This document shows, in pieces, positions 25,537 through 40,275 of a DNA stretch of 64,000 bases. Source of the stretch: Alloyangia pacifica (lineage in GTDB: Bacteria > Pseudomonadota > Alphaproteobacteria > Rhodobacterales > Rhodobacteraceae); NCBI RefSeq assembly GCF_003111685.1, contig NZ_CP022189.1, positions 383,501-447,500 on the forward strand. The letters run 5' to 3'. The translations under genes and the position numbers were made by a program. The notes beneath the pieces were generated by a model. It saw only the letters and a program-made list of their open reading frames with translations. It had not been told where the DNA came from and searched no databases. The stretch's first letter is position 1; each line of letters begins with the position of its first letter.

Positions 25537-26484
25537 TCAGGGGAAGCGCAGCCGGGGTGCCTCGCCGAGCGGGATCGGTCCGAGCCGGGCGACGCCCCGG
25601 TCAAGGGTCAGCGGCAGATCGAGCGTGGTGCGGTTGCCGGAGAGGCCGGCGACGAGGCCGAGCCCGTCCTCCAGCGCCGCGGCCATCCCTTCGGGCAGCT
25701 GGCCGCTCTGCCGCGCCATGTCGATCATCTCGCGCCAGTTCACCGCCTTGACGGTGACCTGCCCGTCGAGCCGGCCATTATCATCCACGTCGACATCGCC
25801 TGCCACCTTGAGCTGCAGGTCGTCGACCTTATATTCGGCCAGCCTGAGGTCCACGCGCATCGGCTGCGGGTGCGGGCCGGCCTGCTTGCCGACGCGCAGC
25901 GGCAAGTCCGTGTCGAACCCCGCGTCGAGGCGGATGGCATCGGCCACGCGCCCGCCCGAGCCGGCGATTGCATCGGCGCCGACGGCAATGCGGTAGCTGG
26001 TCTCTTCCCCCTCGTCGCGGGTGAGCGCGGCCGTCAGCCCGGCCAGCGCCGCGGTGGCGGCACCGGTGAGGTTGAGCGTCTTGCTCTCGAAATTGGCGCG
26101 CACCACGATGTCACCCTCGTGGATGAAGCTGGCGCGCATTCCGTCCGAGGTGATCTCGGTTTCGCCAAGTTCGGTGGTCAGACTCATCTGCGGCGGGAAG
26201 GCGACGATCTCGTGCCCGAAGTTGTAGACGAGCCGGTAGATGTCGACGAAGGGCGTCTCCCAGCGCAGCCCCTCGGGACTTTGCAGCACCAGTCCGCTCA
26301 GCCGCGCATCGACGCGGTTGGGAAAGCCCTGAAATGAGATGTCCTCGTAGGTGGCGGTCCAGCCCTCGGCCCGGCGCGCCTCCATCCAGCTATCGATGGC
26401 CTTGCGCTCGAAATGCACTGAGACGAACCAGAAGCCGGACCAGGCCAGTGCGGCCACGATCACCGCGAACAACAGTTTCTTCAC
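25537..26484 (-). CDS. DUF2125 domain protein, inner-membrane anchored
   Basis: The product of about 315 residues has one N-terminal membrane helix (LLFAVIVAALAWSGFWFV) followed by a large, strand-rich periplasmic region. It contains the DUF2125 hallmarks GWTATYEDISFQGFPNRVD and WETPFVDIYRLVYNFGHE near residues 45-90. Starts are GTG; the second of two adjacent GTGs (26484) has AGGGG at 6 bases. The family is common in Rhodobacterales and has no assigned function. The architecture recalls AsmA-like lipid-transport proteins, but that is only inference. Confidence 0.85.
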   Translation of the reverse strand: MKKLLFAVIVAALAWSGFWFVSVHFERKAIDSWMEARRAEGWTATYEDISFQGFPNRVDARLSGLVLQSPEGLRWETPFVDIYRLVYNFGHEIVAFPPQMSLTTELGETEITSDGMRASFIHEGDIVVRANFESKTLNLTGAATAALAGLTAALTRDEGEETSYRIAVGADAIAGSGGRVADAIRLDAGFDTDLPLRVGKQAGPHPQPMRVDLRLAEYKVDDLQLKVAGDVDVDDNGRLDGQVTVKAVNWREMIDMARQSGQLPEGMAAALEDGLGLVAGLSGNRTTLDLPLTLDRGVARLGPIPLGEAPRLRFP

Positions 26485-26546
26485 CACGCGCCCCTTTTCT
26501 GATGGACAGGATTGGTGTTTACAGCCGCCATGCGGAAAGGACCAGA

Positions 26547-27092
26547 ATGATGGCGCTTTGGGTCTTCGGCTACGGCTCACTTCTTTGGAATCCCGGCTTC
26601 CCCGTGGCCGAGAGCGTGCATGCGACGTTGCCCGGGTACCGGCGGTCCTTCTGCATGCGCTCGATCCACCACCGCGGCACGCCCGAGGCGCCGGGGCTGG
26701 TGCTGGCGCTGGACGAGGAGCACGAGGCCGCCTGCGACGGGCTGGCGCTGCGCGCGCAGCCCGGCACCGAAGAGGCGACCCTGGCCTACCTGCGCGAGCG
26801 CGAACTTGTCTCGGCGGCCTACTACGAGGCCCGGCTGCCGCTCACGCTGCAGGACGGGCGCGAGGTCGAGGCGGTGACCTACATCATCGACCCCGACCAC
26901 GTGCAATATTGCGGCGGGCTCGACCTCGAAGAGCAGGCGCGGATCATCGCGCAGGCCATCGGCGGGCGCGGGCCGAACAGCGAATATCTTTACAACACCG
27001 CCTCGCATCTCGAACATCTGGGCATTCCTGATGCCGAGCTGCACTGGTTGGCGGACCGCGTGCGCGGTCTGACGGATAACAGCTTGGCTTGA
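26547..27092 (+). CDS. chaC: Glutathione-specific gamma-glutamylcyclotransferase ChaC
   Basis: The 181-residue product should cleave glutathione to 5-oxoproline and Cys-Gly in the cytoplasm. It has the GGCT glycine-loop LWVFGYGSLLWNPGF at the start, HRGTPEAPGLVLALD near 45, and SEYLYNTASHLEHLGI near 150, all usual for bacterial ChaC. Two adjacent ATG codons (26547, 26550) lie after AAAGGA; the second is spaced equally well. It is divergent from the DUF2125 gene and 54 bp before the stator-like pair. Confidence 0.93.
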   Translation: MMALWVFGYGSLLWNPGFPVAESVHATLPGYRRSFCMRSIHHRGTPEAPGLVLALDEEHEAACDGLALRAQPGTEEATLAYLRERELVSAAYYEARLPLTLQDGREVEAVTYIIDPDHVQYCGGLDLEEQARIIAQAIGGRGPNSEYLYNTASHLEHLGIPDAELHWLADRVRGLTDNSLA

Positions 27093-27146
27093 TTGGGGCG
27101 AGGGCATACGCTGCCCCGCAGAATTGTGCTAATTTAGGTGCCTAGA

Positions 27147-28361
27147 ATGGACCGACGCGACCTCGAGGCAGAGGCCCATTTCAGTCAGCCGGTCCGCCAG
27201 ATCCTCCTGATGCTGGCGGTCCTCGGGCTGTGCGGTGCTGGCGCGGTGCTGGTGCTGCCGCGGGTGCTGCCGGTTTTCGAGTCCAACCCCTACCTCAACG
27301 GCTTCATCCTCTTCGTCTTCGTGCTCGGCGTGCTCGCCTGCTTCTTGCAGGTCGCGCAGCTGATCACCTCGGTGCGCTGGATCGAGGGCTTTGCCTCGGG
27401 CCGCGAGGCCGCAGCACGGCCGCCACGTCTGCTGGCGCCACTGGCGGCGCTGCTGCGGCGGCATGACAAGCGGCTGCAGATCACCACGACCTCGACCCGC
27501 TCGATCCTCGACTCCGTCGCGACGCGGATCGACGAGGCGCGCGAGATCACCCGCTATATTACCTCACTGCTGATCTTCCTGGGTCTGCTGGGCACCTTCT
27601 ACGGGCTCGCGACCACCGTGCCGGCGCTGGTCGACACCATCCGCAGCCTCGTGCCCGCAGAGGGCGAGAGCGGGGTGCAGACCTTCTCGCGCCTGATGAG
27701 CGGGCTCGAGGGGCAACTTGGCGGCATGGGCGTGGCCTTTGCCTCCTCGCTGCTGGGGCTTGCCGGATCGCTGATCGTCGGCCTGCTTGAGCTTTTCGCG
27801 GGGCATGGCCAGAACCGCTTTTACCGTGAGCTCGAGGAATGGCTCAGCTCGATCACCAAGCTCAGCTTCAGCTCGGGCGAGGGTGAAGGCAGCGGGGACG
27901 AGGCGCTGATCGGCATGGTGCTCGACCAGATGAACGAACAGATGGAGCGGATGACCGCGCTCTATTCCGAGAGTGAGCAGGGCCGGATGGAGATCGAGGG
28001 GCGGCTCGGGCAGCTCGCCGATTCCATCGAGCGGATGACCGAGCGGCTTGAGGCCACGGCGCCCTCGAACAACTCGTTGGCGCGCATCGCCGAGGGTCAG
28101 GAGCGTCTGATAGAGGTTCTGGAGACCCGCGAGACCGCCGAGGGCCTTGATGCCGAAAGCCGGATGCGGCTGCGTTCGATCGACGTGCAGATGCTGCGAC
28201 TTCTCGAAGAGGTCGCTGCCGGACGTCAAGAAAGCATGGCCGAGCTGCGCACCGATCTTGCGACGCTGACCCGCGTGCTTGGGCAGATCGCCCGCCCGCA
28301 GCCGCCGCAGGTGCGCGCCGTTCGCCCCAATCCCGCCCGCTCCGGCGGCTCCGAGGGCTGA
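27147..28361 (+). CDS. MotA/TolQ/ExbB-like proton-channel protein
   Basis: The 404-residue product has four membrane helices: about residues 17-37, 47-72, the channel helix SLLIFLGLLGTFYGLATTVP near 137, and GMGVAFASSLLGLAGSLIVGLLEL near 195. The last two match the TolQ/ExbB core. A long helical cytoplasmic tail from about 250 on (RMTALYSESEQGRMEIEGRL, ESRMRLRSIDVQML) ends in a Pro/Arg-rich stretch. Such proteins form pentamers around a MotB/ExbD partner and convert proton flow into motion. The partner follows after 3 bases. The start is the ATG at 27147 with TTAGGT upstream. Confidence 0.85.
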   Translation: MDRRDLEAEAHFSQPVRQILLMLAVLGLCGAGAVLVLPRVLPVFESNPYLNGFILFVFVLGVLACFLQVAQLITSVRWIEGFASGREAAARPPRLLAPLAALLRRHDKRLQITTTSTRSILDSVATRIDEAREITRYITSLLIFLGLLGTFYGLATTVPALVDTIRSLVPAEGESGVQTFSRLMSGLEGQLGGMGVAFASSLLGLAGSLIVGLLELFAGHGQNRFYRELEEWLSSITKLSFSSGEGEGSGDEALIGMVLDQMNEQMERMTALYSESEQGRMEIEGRLGQLADSIERMTERLEATAPSNNSLARIAEGQERLIEVLETRETAEGLDAESRMRLRSIDVQMLRLLEEVAAGRQESMAELRTDLATLTRVLGQIARPQPPQVRAVRPNPARSGGSEG

Positions 28362-28364
28362 TCG

Positions 28365-30266
28365 ATGGCTCTTTCGCGCCGCACCGGAGCCCGCCTTCAG
28401 GCCAATATCTGGCCCGGGTTCGTCGATGCGATGACCGGGCTTCTGCTGGTGCTGATGTTCGTGCTCACCATCTTCATGGTGATCCAGTTCGTCCTGCGCG
28501 AGACCATCACCGGTCAGGAAACCGAACTCAGCAGCCTCTCGGGCGAACTGGCGGCGCTGGCGCAGGCACTGGGCGTTCAGGAGCGCAAGAACACCGCGCT
28601 GACCAACCAGCTTGGCGAGCTGGAGGCGACGCTGTCGGACAATGCCACGCAACTTGCCGAGCAGCAGTCGATCATTGCTGCGCTCACCGCGCAGCGCGAC
28701 GAGCAACAGGGCCGGATCGCGTCTTTCGAGGAACAGGTCGCCTCGCTGATCGCGCAGCGGGACGGAGCGCAGCAGACCGTTGCCGAGCTCACTGCCGAGA
28801 AGGACGCTCTGACCTCGGATCGCGATGCGCTGCAGACGGCGCTGACCTCGGCCCGGTCCGAGATGGATGCGCAAACCGAGGCGGCCCGGCTCGCCGCGGC
28901 GCAGCGCGAGGCGATGGACGCGCTGATCGCCGACCTTCGGGCAAAGGCTGCCGAACGGGACGTGCAGATGGGCGGGCTCTCGGCGCAGGTCGAGGCCCTG
29001 CAGCAGGATCTCACCGACGAGGAACAGCGCCGACTTGCAGAGTCCGAGGCCGCTGCGGCGCTGCGCAAGCGGCTCGAGGGCGCACAGGCCGAGCTGACCG
29101 CCATGTCGCTCGCGCTCGAGCAGCAGCGCAAGAAGGCCGAGGACACGCTCACGCTGCTCGCCGCTGCCCGCGAGGGCGAGTCGGAGCTGAATGCCCGGCT
29201 TGCGGCGGCGCTGGCAGCCGACAACAGCAACGAGCTTGAGGCACAGATCGCCGAGCTGGAAAGCCAGCTCTCGGAGGCGCAGCAGAGCGGAGAGGCTCAG
29301 TCGGGGCAGCTGACCGACCTGCGCGCCGAGCTTGCGGCGGCACGCGCGGAGCGCGACGCGGCGCAGGTGAAGCTGGCCGAGGCGCTGGCCGCCCAGAGCG
29401 ACGTCGAGCTTGACGCACAGCAGGTGCGCGACCGTCTGGCTGCGGCGCTGGCAGCCAAGGCCGCGGCCGAAGCGCAACTGGCCGAAGGGCTGAGCGATGA
29501 CGAGCGCCAGCAGGCGCTTCTGGCGCAGGCCCGCAAGGAGCTGGAGGCCAGCGATCAGCGGGCCAGCGCCGCGCAGAAACAGTCGGAGCTTCTGAACCAG
29601 CAGGTCGCTGCCTTGCGCACGCAGCTCTCGCAGCTGCAGGGCCTGCTCGACAACAGCCGCGAGAAGGATGCCGAGGCGCAGGTGCAGATCCAGAACCTCG
29701 GCTCCGACCTCAATGCCGCGCTGGCGCGGGTCGCCGCCGAAGAGCGCAAGCGCCGGCAGCTCGAGGAAGCCGAGCGTCAGCGGCTCGAGGCGCAGGCGCA
29801 GGACCTCGAACGCTATCGCTCTGAGTTCTTCGGTCGGCTGCGCGAGGTTGTGGGCCAGCAGGAAGGCGTGCGGATCGAGGGCGACCGCTTCGTCTTCTCC
29901 TCCGAGGTGCTCTTCCCGCCGGGCGGCGCGACGCTTTCCTCTGCGGGCGAGCGTGAGATCGACAAGATCTCCGGCCTGATCCGTACCATCGCGCAGGACA
30001 TCCCGCCGGGCATCAATTGGATCTTGCGGGTCGACGGGCACACGGATGACACGCCGCTGCGGCCGGGCGCGCCCTTTGCCGACAACTGGGAGCTCAGCCA
30101 GGCGCGCGCGCTGTCGGTGGTGCGCTACATGGTCGAGGAGGAGGGCATCCCGCCGCAGCGGCTCTCGGCCAACGGCTTTGGTCAGTTCCAGCCGATCAAC
30201 ACCGACGGCACCGCCGAGGCGAAGGCGCAGAACCGCCGGATCGAGCTGAAGCTGACCGAGAAGTAG
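28365..30266 (+). CDS. MotB-like stator partner with long periplasmic coiled coil and OmpA domain
   Basis: The 633-residue product starts with a MotB-like segment, WPGFVDAMTGLLLVLMFVL, whose Asp21 aligns with the proton-carrying Asp of MotB. A single membrane helix (about 23-44) leads to roughly 420 residues of coiled coil (55-480). At the C-terminus an OmpA-type peptidoglycan-binding domain shows VDGHTDDTPL near 555 and NRRIELKL at the end. Together with the preceding gene it forms a predicted cell-wall-anchored, proton-driven stator. The biological target is not known. A 17-bp perfect terminator follows. Confidence 0.88.
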   Translation: MALSRRTGARLQANIWPGFVDAMTGLLLVLMFVLTIFMVIQFVLRETITGQETELSSLSGELAALAQALGVQERKNTALTNQLGELEATLSDNATQLAEQQSIIAALTAQRDEQQGRIASFEEQVASLIAQRDGAQQTVAELTAEKDALTSDRDALQTALTSARSEMDAQTEAARLAAAQREAMDALIADLRAKAAERDVQMGGLSAQVEALQQDLTDEEQRRLAESEAAAALRKRLEGAQAELTAMSLALEQQRKKAEDTLTLLAAAREGESELNARLAAALAADNSNELEAQIAELESQLSEAQQSGEAQSGQLTDLRAELAAARAERDAAQVKLAEALAAQSDVELDAQQVRDRLAAALAAKAAAEAQLAEGLSDDERQQALLAQARKELEASDQRASAAQKQSELLNQQVAALRTQLSQLQGLLDNSREKDAEAQVQIQNLGSDLNAALARVAAEERKRRQLEEAERQRLEAQAQDLERYRSEFFGRLREVVGQQEGVRIEGDRFVFSSEVLFPPGGATLSSAGEREIDKISGLIRTIAQDIPPGINWILRVDGHTDDTPLRPGAPFADNWELSQARALSVVRYMVEEEGIPPQRLSANGFGQFQPINTDGTAEAKAQNRRIELKLTEK

Positions 30267-30334
30267 CGGAGAGCGCCCGGGGCGCGGGGCAGGCCTGCCG
30301 GCATCCACACAGAACCTGCGACACTCAGAAAAGA

Positions 30335-30368
30335 AAACCTCCCCGCCAGGGCCCTGGCGGGGAGGTTT
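30335..30368. terminator. Bidirectional terminator between the stator pair and clpA
   Basis: A perfect 34-bp palindrome (17-bp arms 30335-30351 and 30352-30368) with A-rich and T-rich flanks on both sides. It sits between two convergent genes, so it should serve both. Confidence 0.9.
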
Positions 30369-30388
30369 CGTTTGATCAGGCCGCCGTT

Positions 30389-32716
<2,328 letters not shown>

Positions 32717-32869
32717 GGCGTGCTCCTTCCTGTCTGCGTCGGGCACTGGGCCCAACATTGCCTCTTACCGTTAAAGTTTGGTCGATCAGGACCATCCTTC
32801 AAGTGTTTTCTAGGCTTGCGGCGCTCACATTTGCCATGGGGGGTGCAACGTGGCGTGAAAAGCGGCGGC

Positions 32870-33631
32870 CTAGAAGCGGTCTTTCCTGGCGCGGATTTCG
32901 GCAAAGACAACGGCGTCCGTCGCCTCGGTCAAGCCGAGCCGCTCGCGGATCTCGGGGGAGTCCGGTCGCAGGAAAGGGTTGGTGGCCAGTTCCTCGGACA
33001 GCGCGCAGGAGGCGGTAGCTCGCCCCTCTGTCCGGGCTTTGGCGATGGCGTCACTCCGAGATTTAAGCTCGGCGTTCTGAGGTTCAATAGTAAGCGCAAA
33101 TCTTGCGTTGGCGGAAGTGTATTCGTGGCCCGAGCAAATCATCGTGTCCGCCGGCAGCGCCATCAGCCGCTGCATCGACGCCCACATCATCGCGGCATCG
33201 CCTTCGAACAGTCGTCCGCAGCCCAATGCCATGAGGCTGTCGGCGGTGAAGGCGGCCTGCGCCTGCGGCATATAGAAGGCGATGTGGCCCAACGTGTGGC
33301 CGGGCACGTCGATCACATGCACGCCGACGCCCGCGATCGAGAACTCGTCGCCGCCGCCGACCAGCTGGTCGAGCCCGTCGATCCTTGCCGCCTCGGCGCG
33401 CGGGCCGATCACGGTGCAGCCGTAGCGCGCACGCAGCGCCGCGATTCCCCCGACGTGGTCATGGTGGTGATGGGTGATGAGAATCGCGTCCAGCGTCCAG
33501 CCCCGCGCATCGAGGGCCGCCTCGATCGGTGCCGCCTCGGGGGCATCGATCAGGATCGCGCCCTCGGGCCCCTTCACCAGATAGGCGTAGTTGTCGCTCA
33601 GGCAGGGGATGGTGACGATCTCGAGGGGCAT
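32870..33631 (-). CDS. gloB: Hydroxyacylglutathione hydrolase (glyoxalase II)
   Basis: The 253-residue metallo-beta-lactamase-fold enzyme hydrolyses S-lactoylglutathione. It has the metal-binding THHHHDHVGGI near residue 53, DVPGHTLGHIAFY near 110, FTADSLMALGCGRLFEGD near 130 and SGHEYTSANARFAL near 165 of the glyoxalase II type. Start 33631 follows GAAGGA. Downstream on the same strand is clpA, 153 bp away. Divergent from the methyltransferase gene. Confidence 0.95.
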   Translation of the reverse strand: MPLEIVTIPCLSDNYAYLVKGPEGAILIDAPEAAPIEAALDARGWTLDAILITHHHHDHVGGIAALRARYGCTVIGPRAEAARIDGLDQLVGGGDEFSIAGVGVHVIDVPGHTLGHIAFYMPQAQAAFTADSLMALGCGRLFEGDAAMMWASMQRLMALPADTMICSGHEYTSANARFALTIEPQNAELKSRSDAIAKARTEGRATASCALSEELATNPFLRPDSPEIRERLGLTEATDAVVFAEIRARKDRF

Positions 33632-33705
33632 GGCTTTTCCTTCAAGGCTTTGACAGAGTGACTCGCGAGAGTGACCCAGAGTGACGCAAGGGACGACGGC
33701 CCGCA

Positions 33706-34455
33706 ATGCATCCGGACGTGCAGGCGCTTCGCGACTTCTACTATCGCAGCGCGCTTGGCCGCGCGGCGCGCGGCGCGCTGCGCGACCAGGTGCTGCGATT
33801 CTGGCCCGAGGCGCAGGGGCTCAACGTGGCGGGCTACGGATTTGCGGTGCCGGTGCTGCGCCCCTATCTCGCGCAGGCGCGCCGGGTCATGGCGCTGATG
33901 CCCGCGCCGCAGGGGGTGATGCGCTGGCCGGCGGGGATGCCGAACGTCTCGGTGCTGGCCGAAGAGATGCTTTGGCCGGTGGAAACCGGGCATCTCGACC
34001 GGCTGGTGGTCATGCATGGTCTCGAGACCTGCACAAATGTAGCCGCGCTGCTCGACGAGTGTTACCGCACGCTGGGGCCGGGGGGAGAGGTGCTGTTCAT
34101 CGTCCCCAACCGCTCGGGCCTCTGGGCGCGCTCCGAAACCACGCCCTTCGGTCAGGGCCGCCCCTATTCGCTCAGCCAGCTCGACACGCAACTCCGGGCG
34201 CATGACTTCCTGCGGGTCTCGAACGCCTCGGTGCTTTACCAGCCGCCCTCGACCCGCCGCTTCTGGATGAAGACTGCCCCGGTCTGGGAGCGGATCGGCC
34301 GCACGGTGCCGGCGGTGATGGCCGGAGGCGTCCTTATGGTGCGCGCCTCGAAGCGCTACCCGCCGCAGCGCAAGGGGATCGGCGAGAAGGTCCGCGTGCC
34401 GAACCCGCTGGAGGTCCTGAGCCCGGTGCCAAGCAAGGAGCCGAAGCCGGTCTGA
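33706..34455 (+). CDS. Class I SAM-dependent methyltransferase
   Basis: The 249-residue product begins [25 protein letters not shown], and has [18 protein letters not shown] in place of the usual glycine-rich motif I near residue 37. [13 protein letters not shown] near 95 and [33 protein letters not shown] near 120-152 resemble methyltransferase motifs. The family is common next to gloB in Rhodobacterales. Motif I is unusually weak (no GxGxG), so substrate and even activity are uncertain. Confidence 0.8.
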   Translation: MHPDVQALRDFYYRSALGRAARGALRDQVLRFWPEAQGLNVAGYGFAVPVLRPYLAQARRVMALMPAPQGVMRWPAGMPNVSVLAEEMLWPVETGHLDRLVVMHGLETCTNVAALLDECYRTLGPGGEVLFIVPNRSGLWARSETTPFGQGRPYSLSQLDTQLRAHDFLRVSNASVLYQPPSTRRFWMKTAPVWERIGRTVPAVMAGGVLMVRASKRYPPQRKGIGEKVRVPNPLEVLSPVPSKEPKPV

Positions 34456-34835
34456 AGGCGATTTGCGGCGAAAAAGATTCGCTCAGAAGCGCTCAATGGT
34501 GCATATCTCCCTCAGATTGTGACTTGGTTGATACGTTTGCGCTAGCGTGACGCGGGATCAAAACCTGCGCCCTCGTGCCGCATTATTTCCGTTGCTCACG
34601 AAAAAGCGAGACATTCCATAGCTCTGTCTGCCGCAGTGCCGCGCGGGACCGATCAGAAGCCGGAAAACCCACGCTCAGCAGACGGTTAAATGGCCGTTAG
34701 CATGTTGCGAGGTCCCCATGGCTCTGATAGATCGTCGGCGATTTCGACGCCCTGAGGGCATCAGGGCAGGGACAACGCCTCCGGACGCCGGATCACTTCC
34801 GTGCGTCGCGGGGGCCTCATATCGGAAGGGTGGAC
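34456..34835. other. Leader and promoter region of the F1 operon
   Basis: 380 bp without a supported gene. It carries a possible promoter at 34517-34546 and, further down, an inverted repeat (ACGG/CCGT around 34681-34696) near A/T-rich DNA. The distance from that promoter to atpH would make a leader of about 290 nt. I see no known riboswitch. Confidence 0.35.
34517..34546 (+). promoter_or_regulatory. Possible promoter of atpHAGDC
   Basis: TTGTGA and GCTAGC separated by 18 bases in an A/T-richer patch. The match is modest and the leader it implies is long, so another promoter closer to atpH is quite possible. Confidence 0.3.
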
Positions 34836-35396
34836 GTGTCTGAACCAGCTTCGATCTCCAGCGGCATCGCGGCGCGCTATGCCACGGCGGTCTTTGGGAT
34901 CGCCAAAGAGGAAAAGGCGCTCGACAAGCTCGAGAGCGGTATCGACGATCTGTCCGCCGCACTCGACGAGAGCGCCGAGCTGAAGGATCTGATCTCTTCG
35001 CCGGTCTACACCCGCGAAGCGCAGGGCAAGGCAATCATGGCTGTCGCCGCGAAGATGGGCCTCGCGCCCGTGCTGACGAATACGCTGGGCCTGATGGCCT
35101 CCAAGCGTCGTCTCTTCGCGCTGCCGCAGCTGATCGCTCACCTGCGCGAGATGATCGCGGCAGAGAAGGGCGAGGTGACCGCCGAGGTGACCTCCGCCAT
35201 CGAGCTGACCCCGGCTCAGGCCTCCGAGCTTGCCGCGACGCTGAAGTCGCAGATCGGCTCGGATGTGAAGATCAAATCGACCGTGGATGAGAGCCTCATC
35301 GGCGGTCTCGTTGTTAAGGTGGGCTCGAAGATGGTCGACACGTCGATCCGCGCGAAGCTCAACTCCCTCCAGAATGCAATGAAAGAGGTCGGATAA
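34836..35396 (+). CDS. atpH: ATP synthase F1 subunit delta
   Basis: The 186-residue product ([23 protein letters not shown]) joins the b/b' stalk to the alpha3beta3 head. N-terminal helical bundle residues 1-105 and a C-terminal part with [19 protein letters not shown] near 128 and [21 protein letters not shown] near 150. The start is the GTG at 34836, five bases after GGAAGGG; another GTG two codons upstream sits inside that site. It is followed by atpA with no gap. Confidence 0.94.
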   Translation: MSEPASISSGIAARYATAVFGIAKEEKALDKLESGIDDLSAALDESAELKDLISSPVYTREAQGKAIMAVAAKMGLAPVLTNTLGLMASKRRLFALPQLIAHLREMIAAEKGEVTAEVTSAIELTPAQASELAATLKSQIGSDVKIKSTVDESLIGGLVVKVGSKMVDTSIRAKLNSLQNAMKEVG

Positions 35397-36935
<1,539 letters not shown>

Positions 36936-36956
36936 GCGCCCTGAAAGGACAGGATT

Positions 36957-37835
36957 ATGCCTAGCCTCAAGGACCTCAAAAACCGCATCTCCTCGGTCAA
37001 ATCGACCCGGAAGATCACCAAGGCCATGCAAATGGTGGCCGCCGCAAAACTGCGGCGGGCACAGGATGCAGCCGAGATGTCGCGGCCCTATACCGAGCGC
37101 TTCAACGCGCTGCTCGGTAGCCTGGCCGCGTCGGTGGGCGGTAGCGCAACGGCGCCGAAACTGCTCTCGGGCACCGGGAAGGACGACGTGCAGATGCTCG
37201 TCGTCATGACCGCCGAGCGCGGGCTTTGCGGGGGCTTCAACAGCTCCATCGTGAAGAAGGCGCGGACCCATATCGAAACGCTCAAGGCCGAAGGCAAGAC
37301 GGTGAAGATTCTCACCGTCGGAAAGAAGGGCCGCGAGCAGCTCAAGCGTGACTACGGCGATCTGTTCGTCGGTCACGTCGACCTGAGCGAAGTGAAGAAA
37401 ATCGGTTACGCCGATGCTCAGAACATCGCGAAGGACATCCTCGTTCGTTTCGACAACGAGGAATTCGACGTGGCGACCATCTTCTATTCGAAGTTCCAGT
37501 CGGTGATCTCTCAGGTCCCGACGGCGCAGCAGGTGATCCCGGCGCAGTTCGACGCGCCCGAGGGAGATGCTGGCGGGTCCACGCTCTACGAATACGAGCC
37601 CGGTGAGGAAGCCATCCTTGCCGATCTTCTGCCCCGTGGTGTCGCAACCCAGATCTTCTCGGCTCTGCTGGAGAACGCGGCTTCGGAACAGGGGGCTCGG
37701 ATGAGCGCCATGGACAACGCCACGCGCAACGCGGGCGAGATGATCGACAAGCTGACGATCGAGTACAACCGCTCGCGTCAGGCGGTCATCACCAACGAAC
37801 TGATCGAAATCATCTCGGGCGCCGAGGCGCTCTAA
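36957..37835 (+). CDS. atpG: ATP synthase F1 subunit gamma
   Basis: The 292-residue central rotor shaft. It shows the canonical N-terminal helix ([20 protein letters not shown], then [15 protein letters not shown]) and C-terminal helix ([19 protein letters not shown], then [23 protein letters not shown]) that form the coiled coil. The middle carries [18 protein letters not shown] near 85. AAAGGACAGG lies before the ATG; 21 bp after atpA. Confidence 0.97.
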   Translation: MPSLKDLKNRISSVKSTRKITKAMQMVAAAKLRRAQDAAEMSRPYTERFNALLGSLAASVGGSATAPKLLSGTGKDDVQMLVVMTAERGLCGGFNSSIVKKARTHIETLKAEGKTVKILTVGKKGREQLKRDYGDLFVGHVDLSEVKKIGYADAQNIAKDILVRFDNEEFDVATIFYSKFQSVISQVPTAQQVIPAQFDAPEGDAGGSTLYEYEPGEEAILADLLPRGVATQIFSALLENAASEQGARMSAMDNATRNAGEMIDKLTIEYNRSRQAVITNELIEIISGAEAL

Positions 37836-37851
37836 GAACCGGAGACGATAA

Positions 37852-39276
<1,425 letters not shown>

Positions 39277-39319
39277 GACCAGAGGGGGGCCTCGCGCCCC
39301 CCAGTAACCGGAGGCCCAA

Positions 39320-39763
39320 ATGGCTGAAACGATGCAATTCGACCTGGTGAGCCCCGAGCGCAACCTGATGTCGGCTGCTGTCAAGGCAGTGCAGATTCCG
39401 GGCACCGAGGGCGATCTGACGGCCATGCCCAACCATGCGCCGATGATCACCACGCTGCGTCCGGGCATCCTCAAGGTCGAGACCGAGACCGGCACCGAAG
39501 AGTTCGTCGTCACCGGCGGCTTTGCCGAGATCGGTCAGTCGGTCAGCGTGCTGGCCGAAAAGGCCGTGCCGCATGGCGACATGGACCAGGCGACCTACGA
39601 CGCGCTCGTGGAAGAAGCTGTCATGGCCTACAAGGCCGCGAAGGAAGCTGCTCCCGAGAACGAGCCGGGCCCCGTGGACGAGGCGGCCAAGCTGCTTCAG
39701 GACATGGTGGCGGTGGGCACGCACATCGGGCTCGACCCGAAAGCGGCCAACCTCAACTACTGA
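39320..39763 (+). CDS. atpC: ATP synthase F1 subunit epsilon
   Basis: The 147-residue product has the N-terminal beta-sandwich ([37 protein letters not shown] near 30, [18 protein letters not shown] near 70) and a short C-terminal helical part. The tail differs from the E. coli kind and is unlikely to act in the same inhibitory way. Last gene of the F1 operon, followed by a strong terminator. Confidence 0.95.
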   Translation: MAETMQFDLVSPERNLMSAAVKAVQIPGTEGDLTAMPNHAPMITTLRPGILKVETETGTEEFVVTGGFAEIGQSVSVLAEKAVPHGDMDQATYDALVEEAVMAYKAAKEAAPENEPGPVDEAAKLLQDMVAVGTHIGLDPKAANLNY

Positions 39764-39783
39764 GCCTGGCGTTCGAGACAAGC

Positions 39784-39809
39784 AAAGGCCCCGCGCGAGC
39801 GGGGCCTTT
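39784..39809 (+). terminator. Terminator of the F1 operon
   Basis: A perfect 11-bp stem (39784-39794 with 39799-39809) with a GCGA loop, followed by TGCTTTTG. It starts 21 bp past the atpC stop. Confidence 0.92.
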
Positions 39810-39909
39810 TGCTTTTGTGCAGGGGAAACAGCGTGATGCGGAGGAATATCCGTTTTCTTTCGAGCGCCGTTGCACAAGACTGCAGAGCAGTGGAACGAGG
39901 AAAGACCTG

Positions 39910-40260
39910 ATGCGGAAATTGCGCGGCGCCTGGGTCGGCATCGAGCAGGGCAGCGAAGACCTGTTCTCGGAATTCGAGAGCGGCGGCGACATGTGGACCG
40001 GTTCGGGCGAACGCGAACGGAGGCGGTGGGTTGCCTTTTCCGAGCGCTTCGCCATCCCGCCGAACGTTCAGGTCGCGCTGTCGCTGTGGGATATCGACAA
40101 TGGCGGGAACATCCGTGCCGACCTCGGTGCCGAGAACGTCTCGGAAGCCGGGTTCGACATGGTGTTCCGCACATGGTCCGACACGCGCGTGGCGCGCGTG
40201 CGTCTGTCTTGGATGGCGATCGGAGAGGTGCGGGGCGAGGATGACTGGCTCATCGACTAG
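39910..40260 (+). CDS. H-type lectin domain protein
   Basis: The 116-residue product matches the H-type lectin fold seen in snail agglutinin and many roseobacter proteins: GDMWTGSGERERRRWVAFSERF near 28, VQVALSLWDIDNGGNIRADLGAENVSEAGFDMVFRTWSDTRVARVRLSWMAIGE from 53 on. It has no signal peptide, so it is probably cytoplasmic or exported by another route. AGGAAAGACC precedes the ATG. It stands alone between the atpC terminator and a convergent DUF1127 gene. The ligand is unknown; GalNAc-type sugars are bound by animal relatives. Confidence 0.85.
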   Translation: MRKLRGAWVGIEQGSEDLFSEFESGGDMWTGSGERERRRWVAFSERFAIPPNVQVALSLWDIDNGGNIRADLGAENVSEAGFDMVFRTWSDTRVARVRLSWMAIGEVRGEDDWLID

Positions 40261-40275
40261 CCCACGGCAGAGGGG

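Noticed and set aside
27147..30266. Zorya-type anti-phage system
   Set aside because: The pair resembles ZorAB in being a MotAB-like motor with an OmpA domain, but no ZorC, ZorD or ZorE-like nuclease or helicase genes are adjacent; neighbours are chaC and clpA.
27564..30308. A 914-codon minus-strand frame opposite the stator pair
   Set aside because: Leu/Arg/Gly-rich low-complexity translation, a mirror of the coiled-coil codons on the plus strand.
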